Source: Coriolopsis trogii (lineage: Eukaryota; Basidiomycota; Agaricomycetes; Polyporales; Polyporaceae). From it: a stretch of DNA of 64,000 nt. A program made the translations under genes and the position numbers. The notes beneath the pieces were generated by a model. It was not told where the DNA came from and did no database searches. It saw only the letters and a program-made list of their open reading frames with translations. Positions within the stretch are counted from its first letter, which is position 1. Each line of letters opens with the position of its first letter. This document shows positions 25,301 to 36,516 of this stretch, piece by piece. The stretch is from assembly GCA_020543525.1 (NCBI GenBank), contig JAHYIO010000036.1, forward strand, positions 372,001 through 436,000, in the 5' to 3' direction.

Positions 25301-27285
25301 CAGATCTCACTCTCCTGCCATTCCCGCGACCCAACAGCAGCAACAACAACAACAATCACAGCAACAATTCAACACCAGCACGAATCGCAATCGGGCGACG
25401 CCAACTCCGCCACCGCCACCGGCCTCTTCGTATACGTCGCACAGCCACGGCCACATGCAGGCACGCGCCTTCCATTCTGAGCTATCCTCCGTCGACCTTG
25501 ACCAGCGCGAACGCGAGCGGGAGCACGGCGTCGCGACGGTGACTGCCCAGGGATACAGCAAGAACGGCACGATGAACTCGCCTCCGTACGCAGCCTCGTC
25601 CGAGTCTACGCCGCTCCCGCTCCCTAACACCCCGTCAACAACGTTTTCGCACTCCCGCCGGACGCACGGGTCGGCGGCTGTGGTCCACACCTCTCGCCGC
25701 GTACGTAGCTCGGAGTCCGAGAGAGAGACGGGGACGCCGCGGTCGCGAGCGACCGTTCCGGACATTGACAAGAGCGGTACACGCAGGCATCGCAGGAGGG
25801 AGGAACCGTTGTCGCCATCGTCTGAGAGGACGTTTGACGAGCACGCGGAGCTCACGAAGGACCAGATGCAGAAAGCGGCCACGCTGACGGTTGTCGCGCA
25901 GAACGGGCTTCGGGTGCCTTTCGGGGACTTGGTGAAGGAGCGGAAGACGATCGTCGTCTTCATCAGGCACTTTTGGTCAGTAGTTTCTCTCTTGTTCTTG
26001 CTTCCGTTGCTCACGGGCGGATGTTCTTCTCTCTCCAGGTGTGCGATGTGTCAGGACTACATGTATTCTATCTCTCGAAACGTGGACTACGAGGCGCTGA
26101 GGCGGGTAGGAATGGACATGGTGGTCATCGGTAACGGCTCTCCGGCAATGATCAAGTCCTACCGCAGTAAGTGCTACCACCAAGGGTGTATGCCTGAACC
26201 GAACGCTGACTATAGTTGCTCCCCAGGGATCTTCCGTACACCTATCCAACTCTACACCGACCCCTCGCTCCGTCTTTACGCCGCACTGGGAATGACGCTC
26301 TACACCAACGACCCAGGGCCGGACGCGGACAAGGGCGAATACGTCCGGCACGGTCCCATCGGCGGTCTTGCGATGGTCGTCCGGAATGCTCTGTGCGTCG
26401 GCATGCCCGTTTGGGAGAAAGGCGGCGACGCGATGCAGCTGGGTGGCGAGTTCGTCATCGGTCCCGGGTAAGCTCCTCCGCACAGTCGAAACCTCATCTC
26501 CCTCTGTACGCAAGCTGACACGCACGAACAGGTACACCTGCACCTACGCCCATCGGATGACGAGCACGCGCTCGCACGCCCCCATCCGGGAGGTGCTCCG
26601 CGCCGCAGGGTACCACCGCGAGATGTCTTCCGCAGGCGCGGGACCCGGGCCAGAAAGCCGCCACCACTCCGTGGACGACGAAGACCAGTGGATGGAAGCG
26701 CGTCGACAGAGCCTCGCGCGCATGCGCGCTAAGCGGGAGAAGCGGCGCGAGATGGGTACCCTCGGCACGCCGCCGGCCCCGCTCGGGCTGGAGATGTACG
26801 AGCCCGAGCTTGGGTACAGGTACGAGAGCGATACGGGGAGCGGTAGCGCGAGCGGGGGCGGGAGCTGGACGTCGAGCGTCGAGAAGGAGATCGGGCTCGT
26901 GCAGGCGCGCGACCGCAATCGTGCCCATCAGGCCCGCGGTGAGGCGACCGTGAACGCGAGTGCGACTCGCACGGGGACCAGGCCAAAGTCCAAGGCTGTT
27001 CCCGTCCCGGCGAGCCAGTCCCAGGCACAAGTCCGGAAGGCGCGCCGCCCGTCGAAGGGGCTCGTCGTCTCGAACCCGGACGAGTACGAACACGACCAAC
27101 CAGAACGTCCTGACTACAGGAAGCACCATAGCAGTGGGCGTGTCCACGTCGCGCGCCAGGAGGTGGAGGTCAACGAGTGGACCGGGGGTACTCCGGCTCA
27201 TACCTATATCGACCAATACGGGCGGAGAGGAGACGGATATGAGACTGAGGATGGCACGGTGTCGTATACTTATGGACAGGGCTGA
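22368..27285 (+). CDS. Long disordered protein with peroxiredoxin-like (AhpC/TSA) C-terminal domain
   Basis: The first exon runs open from 22368 for about 1200 codons. It is low-complexity and rich in Pro, Ser, Arg, His and Gln, with poly-Pro segments (PPPPPPRRRP) suited to SH3/WW binding and a Gln run near 25332. After LVKERKTIVVFIRHFW an intron (about 25976-26038) is removed to give CAMCQDYMYSISRN. This is the CxxC strand of the PRXL2/AAED1-type thioredoxin-fold family. It continues with VDYEALRRVGMDMVVIGNGS, LYTDPSLRLYAALGM and GGEFVIGPG. Two more introns follow, then YTCTYAHRMTSTRSHAPIRE and a basic/acidic coiled tail ending at 27285. Small PRXL2 proteins are usually 200-250 residues, so this is a large fusion. 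It is probably a thiol-redox module tethered to a scaffold. Function is inference. Confidence 0.78.
25332..25371 (+). repeat. CAG/CAA run encoding poly-Gln
   Basis: Imperfect CAG/CAA triplet tract inside the disordered region of the peroxiredoxin-like gene, encoding about eleven Gln with one Ser interruption. Confidence 0.85.
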
Positions 27286-28274
27286 GTCCCCCGATGTGTC
27301 ACTGCTAGTCATGTTCTAGTTGTCTGTTCGTAATGTAGCTTTGTTTAACACATGTCGTTATGTAGCTCTATCATTATTCTGTTGCGCTGCACTGTGTAGG
27401 ACTGTATCGCGTGGAACGCGTCTTCATGCGTCAAGTCTTGATATGACTGTGGGCTGCATGCACAAACGACTTGAATCACCCACGACGCGGCGAACAAGTA
27501 TGCGAGATGGTAACGATAGCAGGAGACGCACGCGCACGCGCGATCCGAAGTATACAGCATCAGACGAAAGGACAACGCCGTTGGCCACATGAGTATGACG
27601 TCGGTGCAGGAGACGAGTTGTGTGGAGACAGGAAGCGGAAGCGACACGGCCAACTTAGGTTGAGGTCGGAGCTCGAGTAGAGCGTCAATAGCCCCGTGTG
27701 GGCCGTCATTGTTGACTTGCTGGAGAGATTCTAGCATGCGCAGGCTAGATCAGGGCCACATGAACACGAGTGACATACCTGGCGTTGACTGAGTCCCGGA
27801 CGTGAGAAGAACATGGATACATACCAGGAAATAGTCAGGAGACGGGCGTTTCGCATCGCATGAAGAGGGATAGATCGCGGGAAACATCAGTCACCAGAGA
27901 AGCACATACGCATTCCCCTCCGGGTGGACCTGGACACTTAGGGGTCTTAGTTATGGATAGGCGTGCGTAGAGGAAATATGGTGCATGAGAGTGGCCTACA
28001 CGTGTTATGAATAGATGCGACCGGGTTTGGCGTTAGGAGAATGTATTGTCACGATGGTGACGTCAACTTCAGAGGTACACGTGACAAAGATATTACAGGC
28101 GAGAGTGAAAGTATTGTACAGTACAGTCGGATGCGCTTTGTAGTTGAAACAGGTTGGGGAAAGAAAATGGGTCAGCGAACATGACGAAGTATCGGAGGAG
28201 GTTGGAGAGGGAGATAGGACGATATTTCGGTGAGGGCAGATGTTGTGGCGAACAGATGGAATCACCAGAACTGT
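27286..28274. other. Transition zone, candidate left edge of the mobile element
   Basis: Lies between the last clearly host gene and the first gene of the G-skewed element. From about 27740 onward the plus strand becomes conspicuously G/A-rich, as in the rest of the element. A minus-strand open frame at 27345-27737 (130 codons, Cys-rich hydrophobic middle) has no recognisable domain. I could not identify a defined terminus. Confidence 0.3.
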
Positions 28275-29399
28275 TCAACAACGGGACTGGACGAAGCGGC
28301 CCCATTTGTCGATGAGGGGACGGACAATTTCGTTCCATTCGGCTACGCCGAGTTTTCCTTTCACGCGAGGAAATCTGAATATTTCGCAGTGCTTTTTGTG
28401 GCCTATGTATATACGGACACGAAGTATTACAAACGGATATAGAACGTAGAAGAGTGAATACGCGGATGGGGTCGTACTTACAGTCGCGACACGTTTCTCG
28501 GAGACGCAGGGATCGTTCGGCGAGTTCAATGTGAATGAGGCGCTCGAGTTTGTGGCAGGCTTTGCTAGGCGGTCCGATATCGAGAGCCTCGAGTGCGGCG
28601 TCGTCTTTGAGCGGGACGTGGCCGATTTGATAGGAAGTTGGAGACGGCCAGAAGCCCAGGAGGACCGGCTGCGAACGTGGGCATGATTTGGCCCATTCTC
28701 GGAGGCGTCGTTTGAGCTTAACAGCGCGACCGATTTTGATGTCGACGAAGCCTCGTGGCGCTTTCCCTGTTGGATGTCAGAGGGAGGGAGGGTGTAATGA
28801 GTAGTAAAGGAGTACTTCGGACGAGGTATGCGTAAATGTATCCGTCTTCATCAGCCGATGAGATTGGTTTCTTCATGGCGTTTTGGAGACGTTGACGTGT
28901 GTCTTCTGAAAGGTCTGCACATATGTAATCTACACGGTTTAGTAGTAGCGATCAGAAGAGATTGGAAGAAACACACCGTCATACTTAATGCGCCGTCTAT
29001 TGGCGCGTTTCATGGGACGTTCACAAGGCATGTAGTCGAATTTGTAGTGGTGGGAACGGGGAGTAGCAGAGGGAAAGAGATGCACAAGGCAAAGTACCTA
29101 GAGATAGATCTCCGATGCTGCACGTCAATGGAGAGTTATCGCGAGAAGGGGGGTCAGTGTATGTGATAATGGTCACCGCAAAAGCAGTGAGAGCTGTTCA
29201 GGTAGACGTCGGATGTCTCTGAGGGATGCGATGAGCGTACACGACCCGGAGAGCGTGCAGGACAAGAGAAGGACGAGGCGCGGGCGCCTATGCGAAAGTA
29301 GGTTCGCGGTGCCGCAGCGTGGTGTGGTAGGTGCGCATGACGAGGCCGAAGCATACGGGTACTCCCGAATTGGATATGTGCTGCAGGAAGCGGGTGCAT
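28275..29399 (-). CDS. T5orf172/GIY-YIG-like nuclease-family protein
   Basis: Spliced minus-strand exons give the T5orf172 (DUF1766, MUG113-like) fold. Upstream segment: ICADLSEDTRQRLQ. The GIY-type strand is DEDGYIYAYLVR, joined across an intron to FVDIKIGRAVKLKRRLREWA. Then follow a variable part, the helix HKLERLIHIELAERSL, and CRDCHKKHCEIFRFPRVKGK completing the metal/His-Cys region. The end at 28275 is RPLIDKWGRFVQSRC. This family belongs to the GIY-YIG endonuclease superfamily and is common in phages, giant viruses and basidiomycete genomes. The N-terminal exon (ATG 29399 or a later Met near 29353) is uncertain. In this context it may nick or bind DNA for the element; that is inference. 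Confidence 0.68.
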
Positions 29400-29499
29400 A
29401 CTGGATGACTTGGGTGCGAAACTGGATCCGACGTGCTCTCGGTGTGCGAGTGCTGCTATATGGGGTAATAGGTATATATTGAAGCAGAAATGGATGTAC

Positions 29500-31000
29500 A
29501 ATATGCTGCGTGTGCGAATAATCAGAGAGGTATAATACGGTGAGGTGTTGAAAGCTTACACACGTAGTAGGAGCTAATATTGATGTTGGGAGGACGTGTC
29601 TTTTACGGCGGCCTGCAGGGGGGAGGTGTCATGAAGGGGATACGTCCGACGAACTAAGGAAAAACTGACCGAGATGTCTGGGAACTGGGGTTTGTAGTGG
29701 TTAGTTTGCAATAGAGGACAGAGAAATGTGATGTGAATACGATTGCCATATACGTAGGCGTTGTGGAGCGACGAGGCAAAGTGTACACAGCCACAGTGAA
29801 CAGATATGAGCGAGTTCCCACGAATGTGATTTGACACGCTCACGTGCGTTGCAGGATTCTCACGGATGCCAATGTCTGTGTAGTATGTGAACGAGTTGGT
29901 TGGTTACGGAATCTGTGTATGGAGGGTGATGTGGAGAATCGGTGGAGCATGCCGAGTGGTAAGGTTGAGGCTTACAAGAGGAGTAGGGTCGGGTATGCCG
30001 AGCGGGGACGTCTTATGGTGTAGTAAATCATGGCGTTGGATACCCAGGCGGGACATGCGTGATCCCGGGAGTGGACCTGAGGACAGTAGTGGGTGTATGC
30101 TGATGGGTAGACTTTGTTAGACGTTGGAAGCGGCCTGAGAGGGAGATGTTGAATGACGGTTAGGTAGTCCTATGGTCAGGGGAGGAGGAATACGACATAC
30201 GTAGGGATTTGAGATGGAAGGACTGTGACTAGGTGAATGCAAAAAGCAAAGTAAAACATGTGAGTAGGTGTCGTAAACGACGGACTACGCACCAGTATCA
30301 AGTAGTCGTTCTGACGAGAAACAGACTCTGAGGAGTAGAGGGTCGTCTGCAGCGGAAGTATGGAGTAAGGACAGCGTGGCATTGTGAGCGGATGTACATG
30401 AGAGTAACGATGGTGAGTACAAGGGAGTGGAATAACGGAGAAGGGATCGTCAGCCCGACAAGGATGGTAGCATACAATATGAGGTAGGAGGGCGGAAGGG
30501 GAAGGGTTATGGAGCGGTATGAGAGGTGGCGAGGAAAAGGTCGCGTAGGGAGGTAAGGGAGAGCATGACGGGAGGGACAGTATGGGAAGGGATAGACTCG
30601 TCACATATCGCGAGAAAGAGATAGGTAGTCGAAGAGGCGATGATGCGAGGATGCGAAATCGACCCGATGGAGGAAAAACGGTCAAGAAGAAGCATGGAGA
30701 CGGGTTTTGATACAGACGGGAAGTGGAACGCAGATGAACGGAGGTAGGGTTTGTGGAAGTGTAAGGAGTAAAGGAGGAACACGAAAAGAGGCAGGAAAGG
30801 AGACACTCGAGTTAACGGAAGCGGAGACTGCAGTTAACAAGGGCTGGATGATATATACGATTTTGATGACGAGATGCGCGAGGACTGGACGATGAGAACT
30901 TATTTGATAAGTAACGAGGATGAGGATCGGCGAACACGGGGTACGAAGCCTGATAGTCAGAATATGTACGAGGGTTGAGACGGGAAAGGACGAAGAGGGT
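29500..31000 (-). other. Unresolved block, possibly small genes on minus strand
   Basis: The plus strand is strongly G/A-rich. Minus-strand open segments (29574-29843, 30176-30685, 30507-30806) are C/T-rich and full of Ser, Pro, Leu and His. One contains a plausible exon ending HYKPQFPDIS before a GT donor. No domain was recognised and no complete gene could be assembled. Confidence 0.25.
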
Positions 31001-34000
31001 TCAAGCCGAACAGGAGGGACAGTTACGAGGATGCACCGGTTTGAGTCGGGGAGACAGGGGAAGCGGAATGTCGGGTGTGACTGGACGAGTGATAGTCGTG
31101 TTGCGTGCGTGTGGTGAGCCTGGAGTGTGGAGAGATTGGTCGAGCTCCGATGGTACAGGCGGAATGGTCACGGGGTCAGGAAGATCCATATGGGATTCGC
31201 CAGCGGTTGCATAGGTAATCCGAGGGGGAGTGGTAACAGCGGGTAATTCAGCAGGCTCAAGGGGAGGTGGACCGTCGTCACTGTCAGTGTCATTGTCGAT
31301 ATCAACGGCATATGAAGCCGAACGTGAACCCTGTGCGCGGTGCACTACAGGAGTCATGCTGTTTGGGACGCCAAACATGGTGGGAAAAGTCGGAGCACAC
31401 GTGCGGAGGTAGTACATGCCGGTTTTCAAACCCTTCCTCCATGCATGGAGGACCACGCGTTTCTGTTATGCGGATAGAATAGCGTAAGTACAAGGCGAGG
31501 CGCTGCAGTGGAAGTTGGCTCACCGTGGTAGCAGCGGATGGGGTATGCATGTGAATGGTCATGGATTGAGTCTGGTCGATGAAAGGACCACGATCGGCGG
31601 CCATGTCGACGATGGTAACTGGGTCTATCTCCCACACGGTGCGATAAAGTCGTTTGAGGTTATCGGGTATCGAGGGAATGGATTGAATGGAGCCTGTTCA
31701 TCGGACATGTGGAGTACAGTAAGTGGGTAGGTAGCGTTCGTAGAACGCACAATGACGTACCGTGAGAGCGTAGTACGTCGATATGAACGGTGGGCGTCCA
31801 CGCCCCAGCGGACCGGAGGTCCCTTACAAGGCAGGGAAGGATACGGGTAAAGTCTCCACTGAGGGTGCGATGATGCGTGATGAGACTGTGGGATTGTGTT
31901 AGTAAAGAGGAGATGTGTGTGGAATGATAGTGACCTGTGATGTGGATCAGTACCCTCCGAGTTCCCAAGCAGATGGGACGTAGTAGCGGTGGGCATCTGA
32001 GCAGTAATCACTGAGTTGCGGAGTCCAGTGGTAGACGCGCGACGACGGATACTGTCGAAGTCGTACCGACCAGATAGAGTCACGGATGGCCACATGTCGA
32101 TCTGGAGTTGACCATGGGAGGCAGGCGAGTCTTCCCATGCATCGCACGGACCGAAGCGAGCAGCGAGGTCACACGATGTATCTAAAGCTGCATGGTAAAT
32201 GGTTTCGTATATGAGGCGGTTGGTGACACGAGCGTCGTCGGAGTCGTAGGGGTAACCAAGGAGAATGAAGGTGTCGGCGAGTCCCTGGGTGCCAATGCCG
32301 ATAGCACGAGTGATCAGAGCAGCGTCACGTGCAGCGGGCGTGGGGTAGCTGCACGTGTTGATAAGTTTATCGGTGTTGGCGACAGCGATTTTGGTGAGAG
32401 CATGGAGGCGGTCATAATCGAAGTCACCCGGTCCTCGGACAAAGCGAGGAAGTGCGAGGGATGCCAGAATGCAAACGGCAGTTTGGTCTGTGGCAGAGTA
32501 CTGAACAATCTCAGCACACAGATTAGACGATCGAATGGGTCCGAGGTGCTTCTGATTGTTCTTAACTATGGAAGGTATTAAGGCAGAGACGATTGAAAGT
32601 GATGATGGCGCGTACAGTTTATGGCGTCCTGGAACATAATGAACGGGCAACCGGTTTCTTGGAGTGCGTCTGCGATGGTTTGCCATAGGTCTCTGGCGGG
32701 AAGGGTGCGGAATGGAGTGACGGTGGCTTCAAAACTCGTGTAGGCTGCCGTGAAGTCGGGTCCGTAGACGTCAAGAAGTTCAGGTACGTCAGGAGGGTCA
32801 AAAAGGGACCAACTCCCATCTGCTTCCAAGCGTTCCATGCTGAAGGGGAGAGAACAATAAGTAAACGCGCCGATGGAGCAAATGTCCACTTACAAAACAT
32901 CGGGGAGCCACAGAGCGGGAAATACGTTCTTCATCCGACCACCGCGCAGCAGTCGCATGGCACGACACATCACGATCTCCTGAACTTCGGGGTGCCATGC
33001 GGGCACGTAGACCGTGCACGCAGAAGTCCGAGTGGAGCGACATTCGGAGGTGAAATGCGCGTGAATCTCATACAGTTGAAGTAGAGAGAGAGCGCCAGGG
33101 CGAGGGTCGGGGTAGGGCCTGGGAAGCATGAGAAAGGCCGCGTACTATAGCACGAGGGATACGCACCTTGCCGCGGGAATAGCTCCCACGGAAAGTCCAA
33201 CTCCACCGTCAGAGAGCCACAAGCGATCAATGTCGACCAGATCATCCAAGAGGCATTCAGGCGAGCGAGCATCTGGTGTATAAATGAAGCAAGAGGCGTA
33301 GTTGGGGCGCAGAGTGCCAGCGTTGTAGAGGACTGGGGACGCATGTGTATAAAGTTGGCGAGAAAGGACGTCGTATGTAACCAATACAGCGGGAAGGTCA
33401 CCAGGATGAAGCGTCAGTGCAACACGCATGTAGAGGAACTGAGGACGTTCTATAGTTTGGAGGTCCCGTTTGAGAAGGTAAGAACGGATGAGGGTTTGGA
33501 CGGCCTCACTGTGTGGTATATTTGGTGAGAATGGGTAGGTAACGGGAATCGGATGGCAGGGCTTACTATGCGAAGAAGAAGTCCCGTTCATGATGGAGGG
33601 CGTTGTCCAGCTCGTCTAAGTAGGGAGCCGCGGTTCGAGCGAGGGTCGCATTGAGTACAGCGTCTTGTCCTGGTGCAAGGGAATTAGAGCCATATAGTAT
33701 CATAGAAAGGGTAACACACCAGAGGAGTAAGTCGTTATCCACTCGCTGAAGGATTTGGTCACCGTCTTGTGTATGGCAGAAACCGAAATCCGACCGGCGA
33801 GAATCGCGTAGTCGGGATGACTGGAAGCGTATGCGTTGATGGTAGTGGCTGTAAGAGACTAGAAGAATCGTGATATGTGAAGTGAATGGAAAGGCATAAG
33901 AAGATATGTGCACGCACCCGAAGATCGGCGGTAGTTATCTGAGGAGGAAGGCTGGCGACAATGTGAGAGACAATTCTACCACGCGATGTTAGGAAATGTC

Positions 34001-34272
34001 ACTGAGATACGTGATGGAATGCGTACTGCTCGAGGCGCAGATTAGGACAGTCAAGGTTCCATGTCAGCTGGATGAATGTGAGGCTCGACAATCTGGATGG
34101 TGTATGTGGACAGAGGAGCGCACGGTGTCTATAGAAGAGCGCAGCTGTAGGAAATTGTCAAATCAATCATGATAAGTAAGTAAACGGATAGGCTGACTTT
34201 CTCTACTTGGAATGGCTGAAGGCGGCTGTCGTAATCGCAGAGGATGAGAAGTGGTAAAGGATTAATGCGCAT
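31001..34272 (-). CDS. Ribonucleotide reductase large subunit (class Ia, R1), divergent
   Basis: Reduces ribonucleotides to deoxyribonucleotides together with R2. About eleven introns of roughly 45-70 nt join all conserved blocks in frame. The remnant ATP-cone is LCDYDSRLQPFQVEK, followed by SSHPDYAILAGRISVSAIHK and LIRSYLLKRDLQTIERPQFL. The first redox Cys is in NYASCFIYTPD. Then WLSDGGVGLSVGAIPAARP and FPALWLPDVFMERLEADGSW. The radical-site triad is in IRSSNLCAEIVQY (N, C, E), with the partner Cys in TAVCILASLALPRF. Further blocks: GIGTQGLADTFILLG, AQMPTATTSHLLGNSEG, SHGSIQSIPSIPDNLKRLYR and AADRGPFIDQTQS. The radical-transfer tyrosines are in WRKGLKTGMYYLRT. The C-terminus ends CPSCSA, the expected CxxC swinging arm. 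The specificity-loop region is non-canonical. The N-terminal 60 codons and first intron are the least certain. It is not the housekeeping copy, judging by its divergence. Confidence 0.9.
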
Positions 34273-34299
34273 GCGTACCCGTCTGGAAGGCGAAGGAGG

Positions 34300-35229
34300 A
34301 TAGTGTGGTAAGCGGGGGAGGGGGGAATGTGTGGAGGGAAGGTAGTGAAGACGTACTTCTCTTCTGTACAAAGGGATGGGTGCCGGGTGGATGCGTGGTT
34401 TGCATTTGTGCGTTGTGAGAGGTTGGTAGCTCATGGAAGTGTGGCCTATATGGAGATGCTTATATATGGGGCGTCGAGGAGCATTGCGTTAGCACGGAAA
34501 AAGGGTAACGATTGGTTGGTTACCTAGTCTGGGATGTATGGAAGGTAATATGACGAGATCGAGGTTGCATGGGAAGTAGGTTGCATGCGGTAGGGATTGC
34601 GGAATGGGACGCGAATATCGGTGACGGAAGTAGTGGTTGGGAGGATAGGATATAGGTGGAGGCTGAGAATGATACAGGTGTAGGTGGCTTTGAAGCGATG
34701 AGAAGGACGTGAGCGTATTCGCGTCTTGCCATGCATGAAAAGGGCGACATCGATCAGAGGATGTTTGGTATGTCGGTTCGTATTCGGGTAAGGCCTCGGG
34801 GGAGGAAGCTTGGGAAGCATGTGTGTTGCGATTGAAGAAGCGAAGAAGAGAGTAAGAAAGGATATGCGTCCCAAACAGTGGTCAGGCACTGTTAGGGGGG
34901 AAGGTTGGATCGAGTAGGACGCTGCTGTAAGACTGACGGAAAGGAGGGTTTTATGATTACGTAAGCTGCGCGGTTTGATAGTAGTAAAGATAGACATTTT
35001 GGTTGTTGAAGGGGAGACGGGCTCGATCAAGGAGTGGGCATGGTGATGCGATTATTATAATGCATATTGGATGGTTAATTGGTACATTGGTATAAGACCG
35101 TTCTCTAAATATTGACCTGATAACGGAATCGAGATACGAGGACGATGGAATCGTGCGATACATATCTCAATGTGTCGTGGCCAGTGCTATCGGAAGGGGC
35201 AGAGGTTGTAAAGGGTTTGAGGAGTATCG
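34300..35229. other. Unresolved block inside the element
   Basis: Upstream of RNR1 and downstream of the small basic gene. A minus-strand open segment at 34524-35030 is rich in Ser, Thr, Pro and Leu and has no recognised domain. It is probably untranslated sequence, or an unresolved multi-exon gene. Confidence 0.25.
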
Positions 35230-35966
35230 TCAAGTACGCGACGTAATGGAGCGACGACCGCTCATGCGTCGTTGTTTTCTGAAGGATCTGGGTGAAGGTT
35301 GAGAAGGATAATTCAATACAGCCAGAATAGCCGTGTACCTTTCAATGACCATATCGACTAGGGTACGCTCTGGGTAGGTGGCGTTGGTAACTTGCATGCT
35401 CTGTCCAGTTGCGTGACGGAGGACGAGGACATTTCCACGGATGTTGAGGCCCCAGAGAGTTTGTAGGGTGAGATTGCGGGGCGACAAATTTGGGTCCTTT
35501 GCGGAGATGATGGTATAATGATTGTTGAGGATGTGAGTGGTGGTAGGGATGCTTGTGAGACGCTGTCGACGGCTTTCGCAAGGGAACCAATGTGTGAAAT
35601 CAACATCGTCTACCCATCGCGATGCAGCGGTATCGTCAGCGAGGTCATGTGGAGTTACAGGGAGGCGGATGTAACGGGGCGGGCCACCATATACGGTGTA
35701 TATTATGGCAGTTACGCATGATCTGTTGGTATACTTGCGAAGAGCGCGATGAGGGGATAATATGTTGGACGAGGAAGAGGAACTAACGAAGTCGCATCTT
35801 CTTTGCATCTTGGTCTTCCATCGGCGAATACTTTGTGGTGTAGTGACAAACCGCTGCGTCGCGAAGGTCTAGATGGGTTGTGAATATGACAAGCGGCGAC
35901 GGACAATGGAGAAGGTGTGCCACGTACGGTACGTTGGTGACGTCTAACGGCGACAGCACCTGCCAT
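35230..35966 (-). CDS. Small basic conserved-hypothetical protein
   Basis: Five exons can be joined: MAGAVAVRRHQ; HLRDAAVCHYTTKYSPMEDQ (continuing DAKKMRL); a short YQQIM exon; then HDVDFTHWFPCESRRQRLTS, TTHILNNHYTIISAKDPNLS, TLWGLNIRGNVLVLRHATGQ and TLVDMVIER. The final exon is strongly basic (SFRKQRRMSGRRSITSRT) and ends at 35230. The product is roughly 150 residues. I do not recognise the family. The compact alpha/beta-looking core with a Lys/Arg tail suggests a small nucleic-acid- or protein-binding factor. A TATA box lies 25-31 bp upstream of the ATG. The intact splice structure indicates selection. Confidence 0.55.
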
Positions 35967-35990
35967 ATTGACGGCGTAGAGCGCACGTTG

Positions 35991-35997
35991 TTTTATA
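35991..35997 (-). promoter_or_regulatory. TATA box of the small basic gene
   Basis: TATAAAA on the minus strand, 25-31 bp upstream of the ATG at 35966, implying a very short 5' leader. Confidence 0.5.
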
Positions 35998-36455
35998 GGG
36001 CGGGGACAATGCAAGATACAGGCGAGCAATGAACCCGAGGGGGCTGTGGCAAGCTTAAGTGGCAAAGAGGGGAGTGTGATGGTATGGGTAGTAGAGCGGA
36101 ACCAGCGGCTGGGGGAGGTAGTGGTGGGGAGGTTTCAGCTGGGGAGCGGGGTTTGTAGATGTACAGGATTCGAGAAGGAGTTGGAGGATCTGCGGCTTGT
36201 GAGGGAGGTTTGCTAAACATGTGTATGGAAGACGTTCTGAGCGATATGGATGGATTGGGAGGAAGGAAAGGTTTGGACAGGTGTGTGGAGGCGAACAAGT
36301 CGGAAGCGAGTGCGGAAGCGATGGAAGGATAGGTCCAAAGACGGAAGCTGACATAGAATGGTGCCGTTGTCAGCTAGAAGTTTCAGTGGCTTGGATGTGA
36401 ATGTATGGCGGGCAAGGGAAATGATGTAAACTGGATTCGGTTGACTCACAGGAGT
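35998..36455. other. Short divergent intergenic region
   Basis: Between the small basic gene (-) and the acidic nuclear-type gene (+). Minus-strand open segments (36055-36354, 36213-36719) are Pro/Ser/His-rich shadows without splice or domain support. Confidence 0.3.
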
Positions 36456-36463
36456 ACTATAAA
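36456..36463 (+). promoter_or_regulatory. TATA box
   Basis: CTATAAAGG-type element 54-61 bp upstream of the ATG at 36517, in correct orientation for the acidic nuclear-type gene. Confidence 0.5.
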
Positions 36464-36516
36464 GGGGGAGAGATGGTAGGGCGGGGAGGACGACACCATC
36501 GCCAGCGCAGTTCAAC

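Noticed and set aside
31001..34272. RNR1 and RNR2 as normal housekeeping genes of the host
   Set aside because: Both are unusually divergent at positions nearly invariant in fungi, R2 lacks its docking tail, and both lie in the skewed region beside a RepHel gene. A genome-wide check is still needed.
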